Assembly (NCBI GenBank): GCA_008694505.1
Contig: VZDJ01000843.1
Coordinates: 186,001 to 250,000 of the forward strand
Reading direction: 5' to 3'
DNA length: 64,000 bases
Source: Cyanoderma ruficeps
Taxonomy: Eukaryota > Chordata > Aves > Passeriformes > Timaliidae
In this document: piece after piece, positions 13,467 through 27,073 of the stretch
How positions within the stretch are numbered: position 1 is the first letter of the stretch
Layout: each line of letters begins with the position of its first letter
Position numbers and translations under genes: made by a program
The notes under the pieces: model-generated
The model's database searches: none
What the model saw: only the letters and a program-made list of their open reading frames with translations
What the model was told of the DNA's origin: nothing

Positions 13467-16400
13467 ATGAACTTCACAGGAAGGCTTCAGTTTCTCATTT
13501 AACAGAGAAACTTGAAATAGAAATGCATGGTGTTCAGATGAACATTGAAATTACTTGTTCTGTTGTGTTATGTCCTTACCTGACACAGATTAATTCTGTG
13601 TGGTTGTATTTAACTTCCACATTAAGTGTACACAGAACATACCACAGAACAATCAATTTTGACCATGCATGCTTTTATGATTGAGGATTTAGCACTACAG
13701 ACTTGTATTTACACTTAAATTTAGATCAATGGATTGCCACTATTAAGTCTGCCACTCCTCTCAAATTAAAACACCGTATTAGTTGAGCAAAGATTTTTAG
13801 CTTCTGTAATCCTGTTAGACAGGTTTATATCACTGTGGCTTGTTCAGGTGATGACTTGTATTCTTGATGAACAACACCACAGCCAGTGTCTGTCTCTGCA
13901 GGGCCTGGGGCACTGGGGCATCTCTTAATGAGCACTGCTGCGAGTAGTTCTTTGGTTTTTTATTTTTTTGTCCTCCGATTGAACACTGTAAATTTAACAT
14001 AACGATTAACATAATTTAACACACTGTTAGTGTTTCTTTCACTAGGAATCTGTGTACATTAATAGGCAATAGAATCACTTGTTCAGAAAATAAGCTTGAA
14101 TTAAAATCTTTTCTCTTACCATCCTTCTCCTTCACACACTTCTTGCTTTTTTGTTGTTTCCCAGCATCAAGAGATCAGAAAATGGTGTTTCTAACCATTG
14201 TTAATTTTTATTGTAAATGGAATAATCTTTTTTATCTGTACCAAGAAACAACCAAGAGTTCTCAACTTATATTGAGAACTGTGCTGGCAACTTCTCTCCT
14301 GACCCCAACAATTAATTGCTCATCTTTTCCAGCCTCTTAGTGGGGTATCTCTGTGTTTGCCTTCTCAGAGAATTAGACCTCTTAAGGGTTTTGAGACTGG
14401 AGTTCATAAATATGAGGCTGGAAGAGAGATGAGGAAAAGGGTATAAGGGTACTGTGTGACTGATGAGCAAATAAATGTTAAGACCTGAGTGTGTACACCT
14501 TGGAAAGAAGTAGAGACTGGTGGCAGATTGCTGTTCCGAGACTCAAAACATAAAGAAATTTAAGGAGGATGGTTTTAAGTTTTCAGATGATGTTCCAAGA
14601 GAAATCCTGAATAACCAGAATAATTTTCCACTGCCGCATTTTGGGATTTGTATTGAATCATGTTTCCATTGCTTGGTTGCTTTTGCCATTTTCACTTGAG
14701 TCTTGTCATGGCTGACCAGAACTCAGGAGATGTAATTCTGTTCCCCACCTCCAAGACAGAGCAGTCCTTAGCATCATGGCCTGTTTTATACAGAGGTTTC
14801 CTTTCAGCCTTTTTCAGTTGCTTTTACCTAAGATAATTCAAGAGCTCTTTTGAAAAATCAAATGTGAAGATATTGTCATATATTGCCAGAGTGCTGGTTA
14901 TTCACAAAGCACATCTGCCACCAAATGATGTTATCCTGAAAAATGGTGATTGAGAAATGGCTGGAGAAAACAGAAATCAAGTTGTAATGTGGCTGAGACC
15001 CATTAGCAAAAGTCCATATATCTTCAGTCAAGATAAACAAATTCTGGTTTTCAGTGGACAGCTTAGAAAGACAAAGATTGTTGTGATGGTGGTTTTATTT
15101 ATTGTCTGGAAACAATTACTATACACTCTATCTGAAACATCCCTTTGGTTTAAAACCTAAAAAAAACATCAGTGCACATAACAGATTGGTCTGGATAATG
15201 CTGAGGTAGCATTTGTGGGCATATATGTGTGTCAGAGGAAATTCAGGTTCAGAAAGGCTGAAGAAGCAAGTCTTTATTTCCCCTGAATGTGCTCTAATGA
15301 TTTTGCGAAACATTTTCTCTCTGTTATTTCTGCACTTTTAAAGCCGTGGTAAATTCTTCAGAAAGATAAGATTTTAAGATGTGGAAATGTGAGAAATAAG
15401 CTGTAGAATCATCCTACAATAGAGTAATCATAATGTACATGTACAGCCATGTCAGTTGTCACCATGTAGTTTCATAAGCCAGGTGAACATCATAAGTCTT
15501 CTGAAATGTGTTCCTTTCCTCTCCTTTGCAGTGTGATTATATGATGTGTTTCTCCTAGTGTAGGTGAAAGTGATTGTTTTACTACACTACACAGTGATTG
15601 TTTTAGCTGAAGCTAAAAACTATTTTGTTGTAGTCTGTGGAAGGGTACTCTTATGTCTGGGCTACTTTTAAGTGTGCCAATTCATGGAAGTTAAAAATTG
15701 TGGAATAAATTTATTTAAAGTTCAAAATAAAAATGTTATTGAAGCTTATTGTAAATTTTAATTTTCAAGCAGTCTTCTGTGTAGATGATATTCTCAAGCT
15801 CTGAATGTAAGTGGCCAAAAATATGGGAGCAAACTATGAAAATTCTGGCACATCTACTACTTTGGGTATGTTATTGTTATTTGTAGTACAAAGGGTTTAG
15901 AGAGTTAGCTGGTATAAAATGTTTACTTGATTTGAAAAAAAACACAGTTTGATTCAGCAGTTTTGGAGGATGTGCAATATTAAAATCAGTTTTGGCCCTT
16001 AGAAATGCTAGGATTTTACTGCATTTACTTAGAAATGCTAGGACTGCAGCTCTTGAATTAAGGAGGGTGGGTGTTATACTGTGAAGTGGCTTGTGACTTT
16101 TCTTTTTTTGACAGCGTAGTACTTGGCTTTGTGTGAATGCAAGGAGGCTTGACTGAAGGGGGTCAGAAGCAAAATGTTAGAAATCAAACTCTTGCCATCC
16201 ACTACCAAGTGAAACTTCAATCAGCATGCAGTGCTGGCTTGTAACTGCAGTGGTTTGTAGTGGTTTGCTGTAATTGAAATAGAGCATGTGCTGAAGAGTA
16301 AGCTAGAGAGGCTATGTTTAAATACTGTGGGAAAGAAAAAAGGACAATTTTGTGATATATATAATAAACAGGCAGTCACATAGCTCTTTGATAATTCAAT

Positions 16401-16891
16401 GATAAGCATTTTATTGGAGAGTATGAACATAATAAAAATATGCTGTTACCTATAAACATTAGTAAAAATAAGTACTTACACTAGAGAAGAAGTTATAACC
16501 TCAGTGTGATTATTTTATAATAATGTGGTTTCTGTCATAGGATTTTTTTCTAATTCAGACCACATTGGGAAGATCCTAGGATTCTAAAATGATATATTTA
16601 TGGCTATTTTAAGTTGCAAATAGTGGCGTTTTTCCAAGCAGAAATGGCAACTACTCTTTAGTAAAAAAAACAAATAATAAGAGTACACTGCATAGTCTGT
16701 CTGTTCTTAAAGTACTGTAACTACCTCCCTGCTTGTACCTGTCAGTGTTTTGTGTCTGTCCTCTTCTCTTGCTGGAAGCATTGCTGGTTTGATAAGTAGG
16801 AAAACCACAGTGCTGTGCACTCCTGCCTTGTACCTGATCTCCCTACAGTTGTCCATAACGCCCTTTCTGTTTCCTTGCTTCTCTGCTGCAG

Positions 16892-17034
16892 TGTGAGCAG
16901 TCCCACCTGATGAGAGAGCACGAGGATGTGCAGGAGCGAACAGCACTGCGCTACGAGGAGCGGATCACGGAGCTGCACAGCATCATTGCTGAGCTCAACA
17001 AGAAAATCGATCGGCTGCAGGGAGCAACCATAAG
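16892..17034 (+). CDS. MCC: MCC coding exon 2 of window (143 nt)
   Basis: The acceptor is TTCTCTGCTGCAG; the donor is AAG|GTACAG. The exon encodes CEQSHLMREHEDVQ at the start and NKKIDRLQGATI at the end, with the last Arg codon split AG|G into the next exon (phase 2). It continues the N-terminal coiled coil (ERITELHSIIAELNKKIDRL has clear a/d hydrophobic spacing). It is GC-richer than the surrounding introns. Reading through the donor gives a short chance extension that should not be annotated. Confidence 0.98.
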
Positions 17035-19693
17035 GTACAGCAACATCCTGGGAATTCTGGGCCAGGGAAAGACTGGTGTAAGACATGGTGCGAGTTATAA
17101 TCTAATATGATGACAACTTTCAGGCTTGTCGTGATGCACACTGAACAGCTGCTCATAAATAAGGTGTGTGCTCTGCAGAGTATCATCCCAAGCACCCAAG
17201 AAGTGCTACCTTCTCTCTGGCAAACCCACACTTTGCAAAACCTGAAAAGCATGGCAAAACATGCTCTGTTTTGTAAAAGAATATCTAAATATTCTTTTTT
17301 CTAATGTACAAGGGTGCCACATAGGTGATAGCAATGGTGTGTAAAGGAAAGTGAAGACACCCGACTTGAACCTCTGCTTTTAACTTTATTTTGTGGCCTC
17401 CTGTAGATTGCCTAAGTGAAATCAGTTTTGGGAGAGGTATGGTTCAAATAGATTTCAGTAAGTTTTGCCTCTTCTTGTGCTGGCATTTTTGCCTAAACAT
17501 GATGGTACAAATCATGTTGCTGCCTGGTTCTGCAGCAGCAAAGCTTGTGGTATTACACTAGGTTGTTAGCGTGTTAAAATAAACTTTACATTTGACTACA
17601 TGGAAACATTTTTATTCTCTGTTTTTACATATTATTTTCAATGTAGAAAAGTTGGACTGGAGTGCAGAAGGAGCTTCCTAAAGTTGATCGAGTAAAGATA
17701 CAACTATGTGCCAGAGTCTGTGGATTTTCTGGAGAACATCAAGTTAGATTTGATGCATTTATGTGCAATGTTGACCTGGTGCTCTAGCCATGTAGCCAGT
17801 TTTCAGTTTTCCTTTACCTATTAGCTGCACTTTTTTTTTGGTATTTGCTTTATTTCTTCTTCCTTGTAAATACTTCTGCTAGCACAAGGCAATGTTGTTA
17901 CAACTACTCACTTAATCTTTCATGCAAATATTAGTATGCAAAAAGAAGAACATTTGGTGTACCCTAAATAAGAGGAAATATCATCACATACATATTTACC
18001 ACTACTAAAGCAGTGTTAGAATCACATGTTCATGTTATTTAAGAACATAAATACTGTTGCCTATGAGATGATCATAACTAGCAATGGACATGGTGACATT
18101 TTTCAGGTATTTTCTATGCTGGTAGTAGTTCTCTGAAAAAAATCCCCATGACTCCCTTCTTCATTTATGCTTGATACCTCTGCACACAAACTTTCCATTT
18201 GTCTTTTGGAAGGACTAGTTGGAAAGCAAAATCTGAGAAAGCACTGATTTTTTTTTTTCTTGAGTGACAGAAAAACTCTATGACATTTAAGAAAAAATAT
18301 TACATAGAATTCATAAAAATGATGTGTTTGGAATCCTTGTGTCAAAGTAAATGCCAAGTAGTGTTCAATTATGAAGTACTCTAATCAGGTAGATACTCTG
18401 AATGTTTAACCATGTCTATAAATGAGTCAGCTGCTACATGCAAAGGAATGTGAGGTGTAAGAACCAAGACTGATAGGATGTTCATGTTGCTTCTCATGAA
18501 AAATGCAGCTTTTCTGTCCTTTTGGAGCATTATGGCCTTTAAAGGCATCAAAACAATACTGCTGCAACAGGTGCCACACCTCTGTCATGCCCCTCTAGTT
18601 TAATTCAATCATATGAGAGCTTGTTTGCTCAGACAACTGGAATGCCTCAACTGGTTTTATTTATTTTGATTTTATGAGTAAGAACAAAAACTGTTTGTTA
18701 AGTTAGTGGTTCTTTTTGTTTCCTTTAATGATGGAAATAGCTTATTTTCTTTGGCAGGCCAATATTTTTTTGTCTGGGGAACAGAGGTGTAATACTCCTC
18801 CTGAAAATGGAAACTGAAGGGATTCCACACAATTTGTAAGCCAACTGAAAGAAGGAAAACTGATCTCCTGCTGTGGCTTTCTGTAAATCCACTCTGGGAT
18901 CCACATATGTCATTCTTGAGAAGCTGTCTGTGCACCACCAGCAAGGGTGATGCAGTTGCTGTCCTTGCTGGAACAGGTGTGACTCATAGCACTCCACCCT
19001 TGGCTCTGGGAACTGTTAAGTCCGGGAGCTGGAACAGAACAGTCCTGAGAGAAACTGTTCTGGGAGCACAGCCCTGCTGGGTCCTCAGCAGTTATACTTT
19101 CCTCTGAACCAGGAGGAATTTAGTTTTGATTTGTCTCTTTGAAACCTGTAGGTGGTATTCAGCAGAGGCTTTACTTGTGCTGTCACAAAATTTGAGCTGT
19201 TTTTCTGGAAGCAGAGTTTACATTAATTGCATAACAGATGAATGTTTCCCCAATGCTGACACAGCAACTCTTGAGTTTTTTCACATATCTATTTTAGATT
19301 GTAAAAATAAACTAACATGTAGCTTCATGTACCTCTACTCTATGACATTCTTTATAGTTCCTAAACCCAAAAATATTTGGGAAAGGATTAGAAGAAACCA
19401 GTGCTTCATGGAGGGTATTTCACTCTCTTTAAATTGCCTTATGTTTATTTGAATGTCAGCAGCACCTTCAGAATGTAGGACAGAAAGTAAGGAAGACACT
19501 GTGTTTAAATCTGAATATGGTGTTGCAACAGTTTGAAGAGGAGTGTTGGCAGGCTGTATAAGCTGGTTAATATTCTCCATTATGAGAACTTTGGTGTCTG
19601 TTTCCTGGTGTATATGTTGGGGGTTTTTTGCCTTTGCAATGTCAGGGTTTAGAAGTATAATGGCTTTTGCTCATGTGGTTTAGTAATGCTAGC

Positions 19694-19866
19694 TCTAGAA
19701 TCATGGAGTGGTTTGGGTTGGAAAGGACTTTAAAGACCATCTAGTTCTGGCCCCCTGCCATGGGCAGGGACACCTTCCACAAGACTAGGTGGTTCAGAGC
19801 CCTATCTGGCTTGGCCTTGGACGCTTCCAGGAATAGGGCAGGCACAGCTTTTCTGGCCAAAGAGAG
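19694..19866 (-). mobile_element. CR1 LINE 3' fragment, - strand
   Basis: It begins TAGAATCATGGAGTGGTTTG and continues GGTTGGAAAGGACTTTAAAG, a CATCTAGTT motif, CCCCCTGCCATGGGCAGGGA and CACCTTCCACAAGACTAGG. This is the very common avian CR1 3' end read in reverse complement (AGAATCAT is the reverse of the ATTCTRTG terminal repeat). It is 5'-truncated. Confidence 0.93.
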
Positions 19867-20864
19867 AGCTTAAGTCACATGTCAATGCACGTATCTCTCC
19901 CCAGGTGTGTCTGATATGCTGATCCCAGTAGCAGTAATCTTACAGGGATATTTTTAGAAGTTTACAGGATTTTTCTAGGATTTTGCTAGCCATTTTTTGG
20001 GTCCATATGTGTGGCCTCATGCATTTAGCTACAGCTCTTGCTCTGCATTCTTCCAGAATTCCCTGAGGAAAATGAGTTCACCATGCCTGGGGGAGCAAGC
20101 CAGCATTCATCTGCAGTTGTCTCATCTCCCTACTGCTGGTGCTCTGGACAGCCCAGCTGTTTGAAATCCCCTTTCCAAAAAGAGATATTAAGGTGAAAAA
20201 AGTGAGTTCCAATACTCAAATACTCACGTGCTCGTAGATGAGCCTCTGTTGCCAAGGATGTCTGTCCTTAGACAAGGTGCACACAATTTTCTCTCAAAGT
20301 GTGTACAGCTTAGAAGATGGGAAAACCAGTCAAATGGATCTTCCCAATTAGAATCATATTGTAAATACTTGGACATAAAGGACACACCCAGTAACTCTGA
20401 AGCACAAAAAGGATTTAGAAATTATACAGCAGAGTACTAAAATGTAATAATGTCTACATGTAAGGTGAAAATTTCTGACTTAAGAAGTTTTTAGTTTGCT
20501 TTATTGCTTTAGATTTATTCAAACTTGACTCTTTTTTTCTTAGTCGTTTCTTTGGCTGTCAAAATCAACTGTAACTTCAGCATGTGATTGACAGTTTTTC
20601 TTAGATGTCGAATTGAGGTTCAAGAAAAGGAAAAGAGAGGTATCTAATTGCTTTTAGTTCTAAACCAGTGGCTGTCTAGGTACATCTCTGCAACTCTAAA
20701 AATAGCAAGCAACTATAACAATAACAGACAGAAATATGCTCTGTTCAATGCTGATGCCTGCTAAGAATTACTTGAAACAGTCATCAAGAAGCTTATAACC
20801 CATTACTGTAAAATTATTTATTCAGACTTACAACTTTTAATCTGATACACATTTAGCAAATGTT

Positions 20865-20906
20865 GGAAGTTAATGGAGAAGAGAGGAAGTTAATGGAGAA
20901 AAGACT
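20865..20906. repeat. Tandem duplication of about 19 bp
   Basis: GGAAGTTAATGGAGAA occurs twice, separated by a few bases. It is a local intronic duplication. Confidence 0.8.
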
Positions 20907-23825
20907 ACAGCACCACAAGAAATAACACATAGCACTTAGTCACATTTACACAGTGACCTGCAAGTCTAATTCTATTTTCTGAATACATGCTAGGTGGAAG
21001 CTAGCACATACTGAATTCAAATCAAAGGGCAGTGTAGGTGTGATAATGTTGGCTTCAGCACACAGTGCTCAGCTTCATCTGCCCTCAGTGGCAAATTTCA
21101 GTGCTGTCTTGAGCATGTCACTATTTGTTCACAATGAACAAGTTCAGAGGGACCTCAAGTGTTTGTACAGAGTGCAGTCAATCTTTGTGCACGTGTACAC
21201 CTGTTCTATCTATATTCTATCTGAGGGTTTTAGAGGATTTTAAAAATAGTTCTTTAAGTAAAATGATTTTTGAAAAACAGCTGTCACCAGTAGTACAAAG
21301 CGATGGAGACTGTTGGCAGCCATGAAGAGAACGTGCACCTTGTCAGTGTTCTGTGGTGTGAAAGAATGCTGAAAAATGTGCAATTTTGCTCACTGTTTGA
21401 ACAAGTTTTTCTGAGTGTCTGTGCAGCACTCTGGTCCTTGGTTGCACCTGATGACGGAGAAAGCAACTGGTGCGGAAGTAACTGAAAACCACGGGGCTTT
21501 TTTTCTCCAATCCTCCCATCTTCTGCGTCTAGAATGGCTTGATCTGGCCTTAATTACCCCCAATTCACCATGACATTCCAGCAAGTCGGACCATCAGGGC
21601 CCATAACAGAACAAACTTTTTACAACCGGGCTGTTGCTGATTGCAGCAATAAGGAAGTAGTAATGCCTCCCCCTCCGGGGTGGTGTGGCAGTAGTCCAAT
21701 GGCTGGTTATTGTCAGCTGTGGAGTACCTTCCATTTCTGGTGTCGCTGGAGGACTCTCCTCTGGTTTGTGGAGAGTCTCAAACAGTATCTTTTGTTACTG
21801 CCAGCATCAGTTTTAAAGGCAGAATTTATATCTGTCTCACTGCCCTGGAATTCCTCCTTGTTCTTGCCCTCCAGTTTGTTTCCGGTCTGCTCTCTGATGG
21901 TGGAGGGACTGATTGACCTTGCTGCCACTTTATCAGAAATGGATTTCTGATCTTTCTGGTCAGCTTTGAAAAGCATTAGTTCATTTAGAAACTGACTTGA
22001 GTCATCAGAAGGGTGAAAGTCCTATTGCATGATGAACTTTTCATTGTCCCAAGATACTGAGGGGCGCTTAAATTGAAAAAACCAGAACTAGTGCTAGCTA
22101 GATGAGGCTGTCTTGTATTTTAAAGAGAAAAATCTCTGCAAGAAGACCCCAAAGAAGAGTGGTGAGAAATAATTGTGTGTGGTTGCTTTAGGGCCAATAG
22201 AGCTTTTTATCCATTTGTAGAGGTAATTCAGGTTTTAAAAATGTAGGACTAATTGTTTCATAAATGAAAAAATCAATTATCTTCAGATGAAGAATTACAA
22301 CTGAGTGCCTGGTAATTGTTTTGTCCAAAGCTAATTACTAGTGGCTTTTTCTGTGGCTGGTAACAAACTGGTTTATGGGACATTAATTGATGCTTTTGTG
22401 TCTTCATTACACTGTTTTAACTCATGCTGTTCATGATCAGGTTCTAACGCTGTCTTAAACAAGTATTGTGTGGTACCTCCAAGACCTTTCTTTGATGTAA
22501 ATCTCAGTGTTAACCAGCTGCCCTGCATTTTGTTTAGTAATAGTAGCCACTGAGTGCTTCTGCTGAAGTCACACTTTCTTTGCACTGAAGAAAATGTTAA
22601 GGCTAGAAGAGCATGGTAGAAATTACATCTCAGTATCTTGGGAAACCCTGCTTTGCAATCAATCTGGAAGTCCTTTTTTGAGTTTTATAGAGGTACATAA
22701 GTTGTCACCTCTGCAGCTCTGAGAGCAGACTTCACTTCTGTCGTTGATGCCTGTATGTATGGGCCATCTTGTCTGCTGCTTTGCCTGACAAATCGAGACA
22801 CACCTCCAGGCTGAATCCTCCAAGAAACACTCATTACCATGTAGCATACACACAACAGACTTACCATTATTGACACCCCTACCAGATGCAGATCCCCAGA
22901 CAGGTCTTTGCTGTTTCTCATTGTTTCCAAAGCCAGATGGTTCCATTCTCACACTTTTCTCCTGAATCTTCAGCAAAATGAATCTCTGCATGTGATTTAG
23001 TGTGCAACAAAATGATGGCTGTTTGTTTTCTATCAGAAGGGCCTTGCATCTGGCTAAACTGGTGTTTTTCCAGTGTTTAAAATAGATACTTTAATGTAAA
23101 AACTGTCACTATAAAGTAAAAAAAAAAGAAGTCTGAGTCAAATCAGCAAATGGGATAAAAAAACAAATGTTCTCAAGCAAAGCTATTACTCCTTTATTTA
23201 TCTTCTTTCCCAGTGCTTTGATCTCTTCGTGTGGAGACAGAAGAGAAAAGCCCTAATTTTTTAAGCTCATTAGCTTTAGCTAAGTATTCTGTGTCCTCAA
23301 TTATTTTAGTTGAACCAGCTTGACCAATAAATTAAAACCTCGGTAACTGAGGCTTTTCCTTTTCCACTAACTCCAGCAGTTCAGTGCAATGCTCACTTAT
23401 CTGTTCCTCTCTCTCTCGGGAAGAGTAAATGAAATACCAACCTGCCTCCAAGAGGATTTTGATTCACATGCATGTACATGCTTTGCACACAAGATGGTGA
23501 CATCCTTAAACTGAGAAAGAGACCAAGACCAGTTACTTCTAATTCACTTTGGGATCAAAGCCACTTGTGGTGATTTGTGTGAAATACCAGCTGGGGAGTC
23601 ACTGCAGAGCAGTCTATGTCCTTGCACACCTCCTTGGTAGCATTCAGTTCCACCCATTGCTTCCTTCTCCAGTGGTCAGGAGAAATAATGAAATTGGGAA
23701 TCAAGAAATGGAAACCAAGCACCTACTGCTGCAAGTGGGTGTTACGGGCATGCACAGTGGCTTTGCCGTGAAGGGTTTAAAATCATCTCTACTGATTGGA
23801 CAAAACACTTGTGTGAATTGGATCC

Positions 23826-24015
23826 TGTGGTGTCGCTGTTCACGACGCACAAAGAACGACGCAGGCAGCAGAAGGTCAGGCAGGAAAGCTCCTATTTTAA
23901 TTTTTCTGACACCATCTTATATACATTTGTACAAAAGGCAAGAGATTGGCCACACAGGTTACCACCTCTTTGACTTGGATGGTGAACATCACCATAAATC
24001 ATATTTCTCCTCCTA
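23826..24015 (-). mobile_element. Truncated ERV LTR, - strand
   Basis: It starts TGTGGTGTCGCTGTTCACGA and has CpG-containing words unlike its surroundings. On the minus strand there is a TATA box (GTATATAAG, about 23918-23928) followed by an A/T-rich poly(A)-signal-like region near 23892. The pattern resembles avian ERVK-type LTRs. The right side fades into ordinary intron with no CA end or duplication, so it is probably a fragment. Confidence 0.55.
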
Positions 24016-24214
24016 GAGGACAAATATGTAAACAATAGATAAATTCTAAAAATTTGCACAGTTTATTTGAAGTTGTGTGAGAATAAAATGGAAACACTGA
24101 AGAGCAGACAAACTTAGGGCAACACTGTGGCTCAGCTTATGGGTCTGAAATGAGTGTCATGAAGATGCAGATTTCCTCAGAGGATTTAATTTCTGCCTTT
24201 GCTCTCTCTGCCAG

Positions 24215-24351
24215 GGAGGAGGATGAGTACTCAGAGCTGAGGTCGGAGCTGAGCCAAAGCCAGCAGGAGGTTAACGAAGACTCACACAGCATGGACCAGA
24301 ACTCTGTCTCAGTGCCAGAGAACCAGTCCACCATGGTCACTGCAGATGTGG
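24215..24351 (+). CDS. MCC: MCC coding exon 3 of window (137 nt)
   Basis: The acceptor is CTCTCTCTGCCAG; the donor is GTGG|GTGAGT. The first base completes the split Arg, followed by EEDEYSELRSELSQSQQEVN and the Ser/Gln-rich EDSHSMDQNSVSVPENQSTM, then VTADV. The final G starts a split Asp codon (phase 1). It is acidic and Ser-rich, a probable linker after the first coiled coil. A reading that runs on into GELCS is intron read-through. Confidence 0.97.
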
Positions 24352-24532
24352 GTGAGTTGTGTTCTTAGCAGAAGTGATGGCTTCCCACAGCAGAAAGGTA
24401 TCATACTTTTGCAATGCAAATCCAAGCATTTGGTGAGGAAATGAATTAATGTGGGATGTGTTAATCACGATTGATGCTAAGCTTCTACATAACTGTGAAC
24501 TTAGATGTGATGTAATCTCTGTGCCTTGATTG

Positions 24533-24910
24533 TAGAATCGTAGAATCATTAAGTTTGGAAAAAATCTCTGAGATCATTGAGTCCAGCCATCAACCCAGCA
24601 CCACCAGCACGTTCACCATTAAACCATGTCCTCAAGTGCCATATCCACACAGTTTTTGAGCACTTTCAGGCGTGGTGACTCCACACACCCCCATGGCAGT
24701 CTGTTCCAACACTTGACAACCCTGTCCATGAACACATTTTTCCTGATATCCAATGTAAACCTCCCTTGGTGCATCTTGAGGCTGTTTGCTCTTGTCTGAT
24801 CACTTGTTACATGGGAAGAGAGTCCGACCCTCACCTGACTGCAGCCTCCTCTCAGTTGTAGAGAGCAGAAAGGTCCCCCTTGAGCCTCCATTGCCCCAGA
24901 AGCAGACCTT
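24533..24910 (-). mobile_element. CR1 LINE 3' fragment with pol C-terminus, - strand
   Basis: It begins TAGAATCGTAGAATCATTAA, the reversed CR1 terminal repeat. The minus strand from 24891 down to 24619 still reads the typical C-terminal end of the CR1 pol ORF2: FTLDIRKNVFMDRVVKCWNR, followed by a LPWGCVESPRLKVLKN motif and ALEDMV. It is about 380 bp long and strongly 5'-truncated. It is not a host gene. Confidence 0.93.
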
Positions 24911-26406
24911 CTAGCAGAATTCTGCTGTAATCCTCACTATGACAGATTTCCAGAATTTTCTTCAGAAAATTCTTCTCTTCCTGTTTCCTGTACTATATTA
25001 TTTATCAAGTGCAAGACCTGGTGCAGCACATTTGTATGTTCTTGTCTACAATTTCTAGAAATATTGATACAAAAGTATTAGTAATAATGTGACTGTGAAG
25101 TATCTGACCTAGGGAATTCAAAATATTTAATAGAGGGTTTTAAAGTTACAAAAAAATTAATGTTTTACTTTCAAAAGCTAGTGCTTACTGTTAAGTTCCT
25201 ATTTGAACAGATTCTAATATTAGGATTTTTTCTTGCTTAATTTTCTTCTTACCAAGGAAAAAAAAGAAACTAGTTTGCTTTTCAGGATTTATTTTGTCTT
25301 CATGAGGTGGAGCTGAACCAGGGTTTGTGGACATAAACAGCAAGTTGTCTGTTTAAGTTTGTTCTAGCAATGAAAAACATGGCAATAGAATCACGTACAA
25401 TGTAGAGACCTAGAAGATAAGGGGAATGATGTAGCTGTCTCAAAAACCAACAGATAGCTCTGGAACCAGAGCTTGTTGGATTGTTGGTACTAACAGTCAA
25501 GGATTGTTAGTAATAACACACTCTGAGAAGGAGCAGGATGTGGCTGGAGAAGGGAACCATGTGGAGGTACAGGCAGCACTCTTCAGACACAAGTGTCCTT
25601 ATTTAGCACCAGGACATGAGCACACAGCAAGCACAGGGATGAGGGCGAGAAGAGGGATGTGCTGTAGAGGATAATCCAGACCACCTAAGACTCCAGAAGT
25701 CCTCCCAGCCATTCCTAGAAAGATCAGAAAGGACATAGAGTGCCCATGATAACTAATTTACATAGAAAGGGAGAAAGTAATCTCCAGAGTAGGGAAAATT
25801 TACCTATAAACAGGTACTTCCACAAAGCCCAAGATGCTTGCTTTGTGTGTGCAACCCAGCACCCTGAACAGCTGAATCATGCCAGAGCCAGGACTGGTGA
25901 TCTTCTCTCTTCTTCTCTTTCTCGCTCCTCTTTCTTCCCTTTTCCACTTCATCCAAAAGCCACTGCAATATAGTGACACTGTGCTGATATTGTAGGTCAG
26001 GGCCTAACCTGACCCAGTTTCTATGCCAAGTGTGTATTTGTGAGCTTTTGTGGCCCCTCTGACTTTCATCATTCCTTTGACGAAGCATCTGCAAATCTTG
26101 GGTGCTCCCTTCCCTTAAGGGTAGGGCTCACAGATAACAATAGACAAAAAAGAACATTATCTCTAGGAATTCCTCCATTTCTTCTGTATTTTCCTTCAAT
26201 CCATAGACTCTGTCCTTTAAGGATGTTGTTTCCATATTCCTGTGAAAATAAATCACACACACAAATATAGATACAGGAATATGTGTAATTTTAAATCCTT
26301 CTAGATATAGGTGTATAAGGATAAAAAATCATGCTCTAATAACCCATGTGCATGACTTGCTTACTACCTTCATGGAGTGACTGCCCCTAATCAGTGACTT
26401 ACTAAA

Positions 26407-26411
26407 ACCAG
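26407..26411. repeat. Target-site duplication, left copy (ACCAG)
   Basis: Identical to the pentamer at 27074-27078 on the other side of the LTR. Confidence 0.88.
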
Positions 26412-27073
26412 TGTTTCGGTTTAGGGCAAATTTGGGAGGAAACCTTCAAATGGGGTTCCTCTGGAAAGCAAACTTAAATGGCCTCTCCCCCCAGTCAGTT
26501 CGGGAAAAGAACTTCTTCGGAGAAAAGTGGAAAAAACTATTTATTTAACAAACAAACTGCCCACAAGCATAAGGAATGAATAATATGAAACAATAAAACC
26601 TCTCGCTGGTCTGAAGAGAGATGGCAAAACTGAGAGAAACCCTTGCTGTGAGTTAGCTCAGCTCTCTCAGTCTCTTATCAGTCCCAGTCCCTTCAGCACT
26701 GGAAAATGCCGAGGTCCAGGCCCAGTGGGACACAGGTGCAGCTCCTGGTGCGTGTATGGGTTTTTTCAGTCCAGAGCAGATTTAAACAGTCCCAAGAAAA
26801 AAGGGAAAAAAACAGTCCAGGAAGCTTTTTTGCCTCAGCTAGCTAGACTAACTAAAAGGAAAAAAAACCCTTTCTCTCACCACTGTCTGTGCGTCTGACG
26901 AATACCCAAGGACGAAGAAAAGATGCAGAGGAGTGAACACTGTTTTTTCAAAACAAACTGCACGCCTCTTCTTTTCTTGCTCCCTCTCAGAACCAGTCTT
27001 AAAGGTACAGAACACACAGCACACACAGAACAGACGACTGGGGGGATACAGGCACCATAGTCACCCTAGGACA
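26412..27073 (-). mobile_element. Solo ERV LTR, - strand, with perfect 5-bp TSD
   Basis: A 662-bp element with TG...CA ends (TGTTTCGGTTTAGGG to CACCCTAGGACA). Both sides carry the pentamer ACCAG (26407-26411 and 27074-27078), an exact target-site duplication of the length made by avian ERVL-like elements. The minus strand has a poly(A) signal (AAATAAATAG near 26537-26546) about 125 bp from the 3' end and a TTTAAAT TATA-like box near 26780. No internal viral region remains, so it arose by LTR-LTR recombination. Confidence 0.9.

Larger units (their letters stand above)
9466..16891 (+). other. MCC: Intron with CR1 and LTR remnants
   Basis: A 7426-nt phase-0 intron. It contains a short + strand CR1 3' end (10180-10300), an LTR-like element in reverse orientation (11088-11770), a 30-bp tandem repeat (13394-13466) and short duplications near 15566-15610 and 15995-16045. 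No other gene was seen. Confidence 0.85.
17035..24214 (+). other. MCC: Intron with CR1 and LTR fragments
   Basis: A 7180-nt phase-2 intron. It contains a CR1 3' end on the minus strand (19694-19866), a tandem duplication at 20865-20906 and a truncated LTR (23826-24015). The short ORFs across 21300-21950 have no recognisable product. No nested gene was found. Confidence 0.85.

Noticed and set aside
21300..21980. Cluster of overlapping ORFs on both strands
   Set aside because: No recognisable protein, no consistent frame and no acceptor/donor pairs in phase with MCC.
23549..24016. 155-codon ORF on + strand, longest in the window
   Set aside because: It runs from intron into a reversed LTR, has no recognisable domain and no splice or promoter context.
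24619..24891. 90-codon ORF on - strand
   Set aside because: This is the C-terminal remnant of the CR1 pol protein, annotated as part of the LINE, not a host gene.
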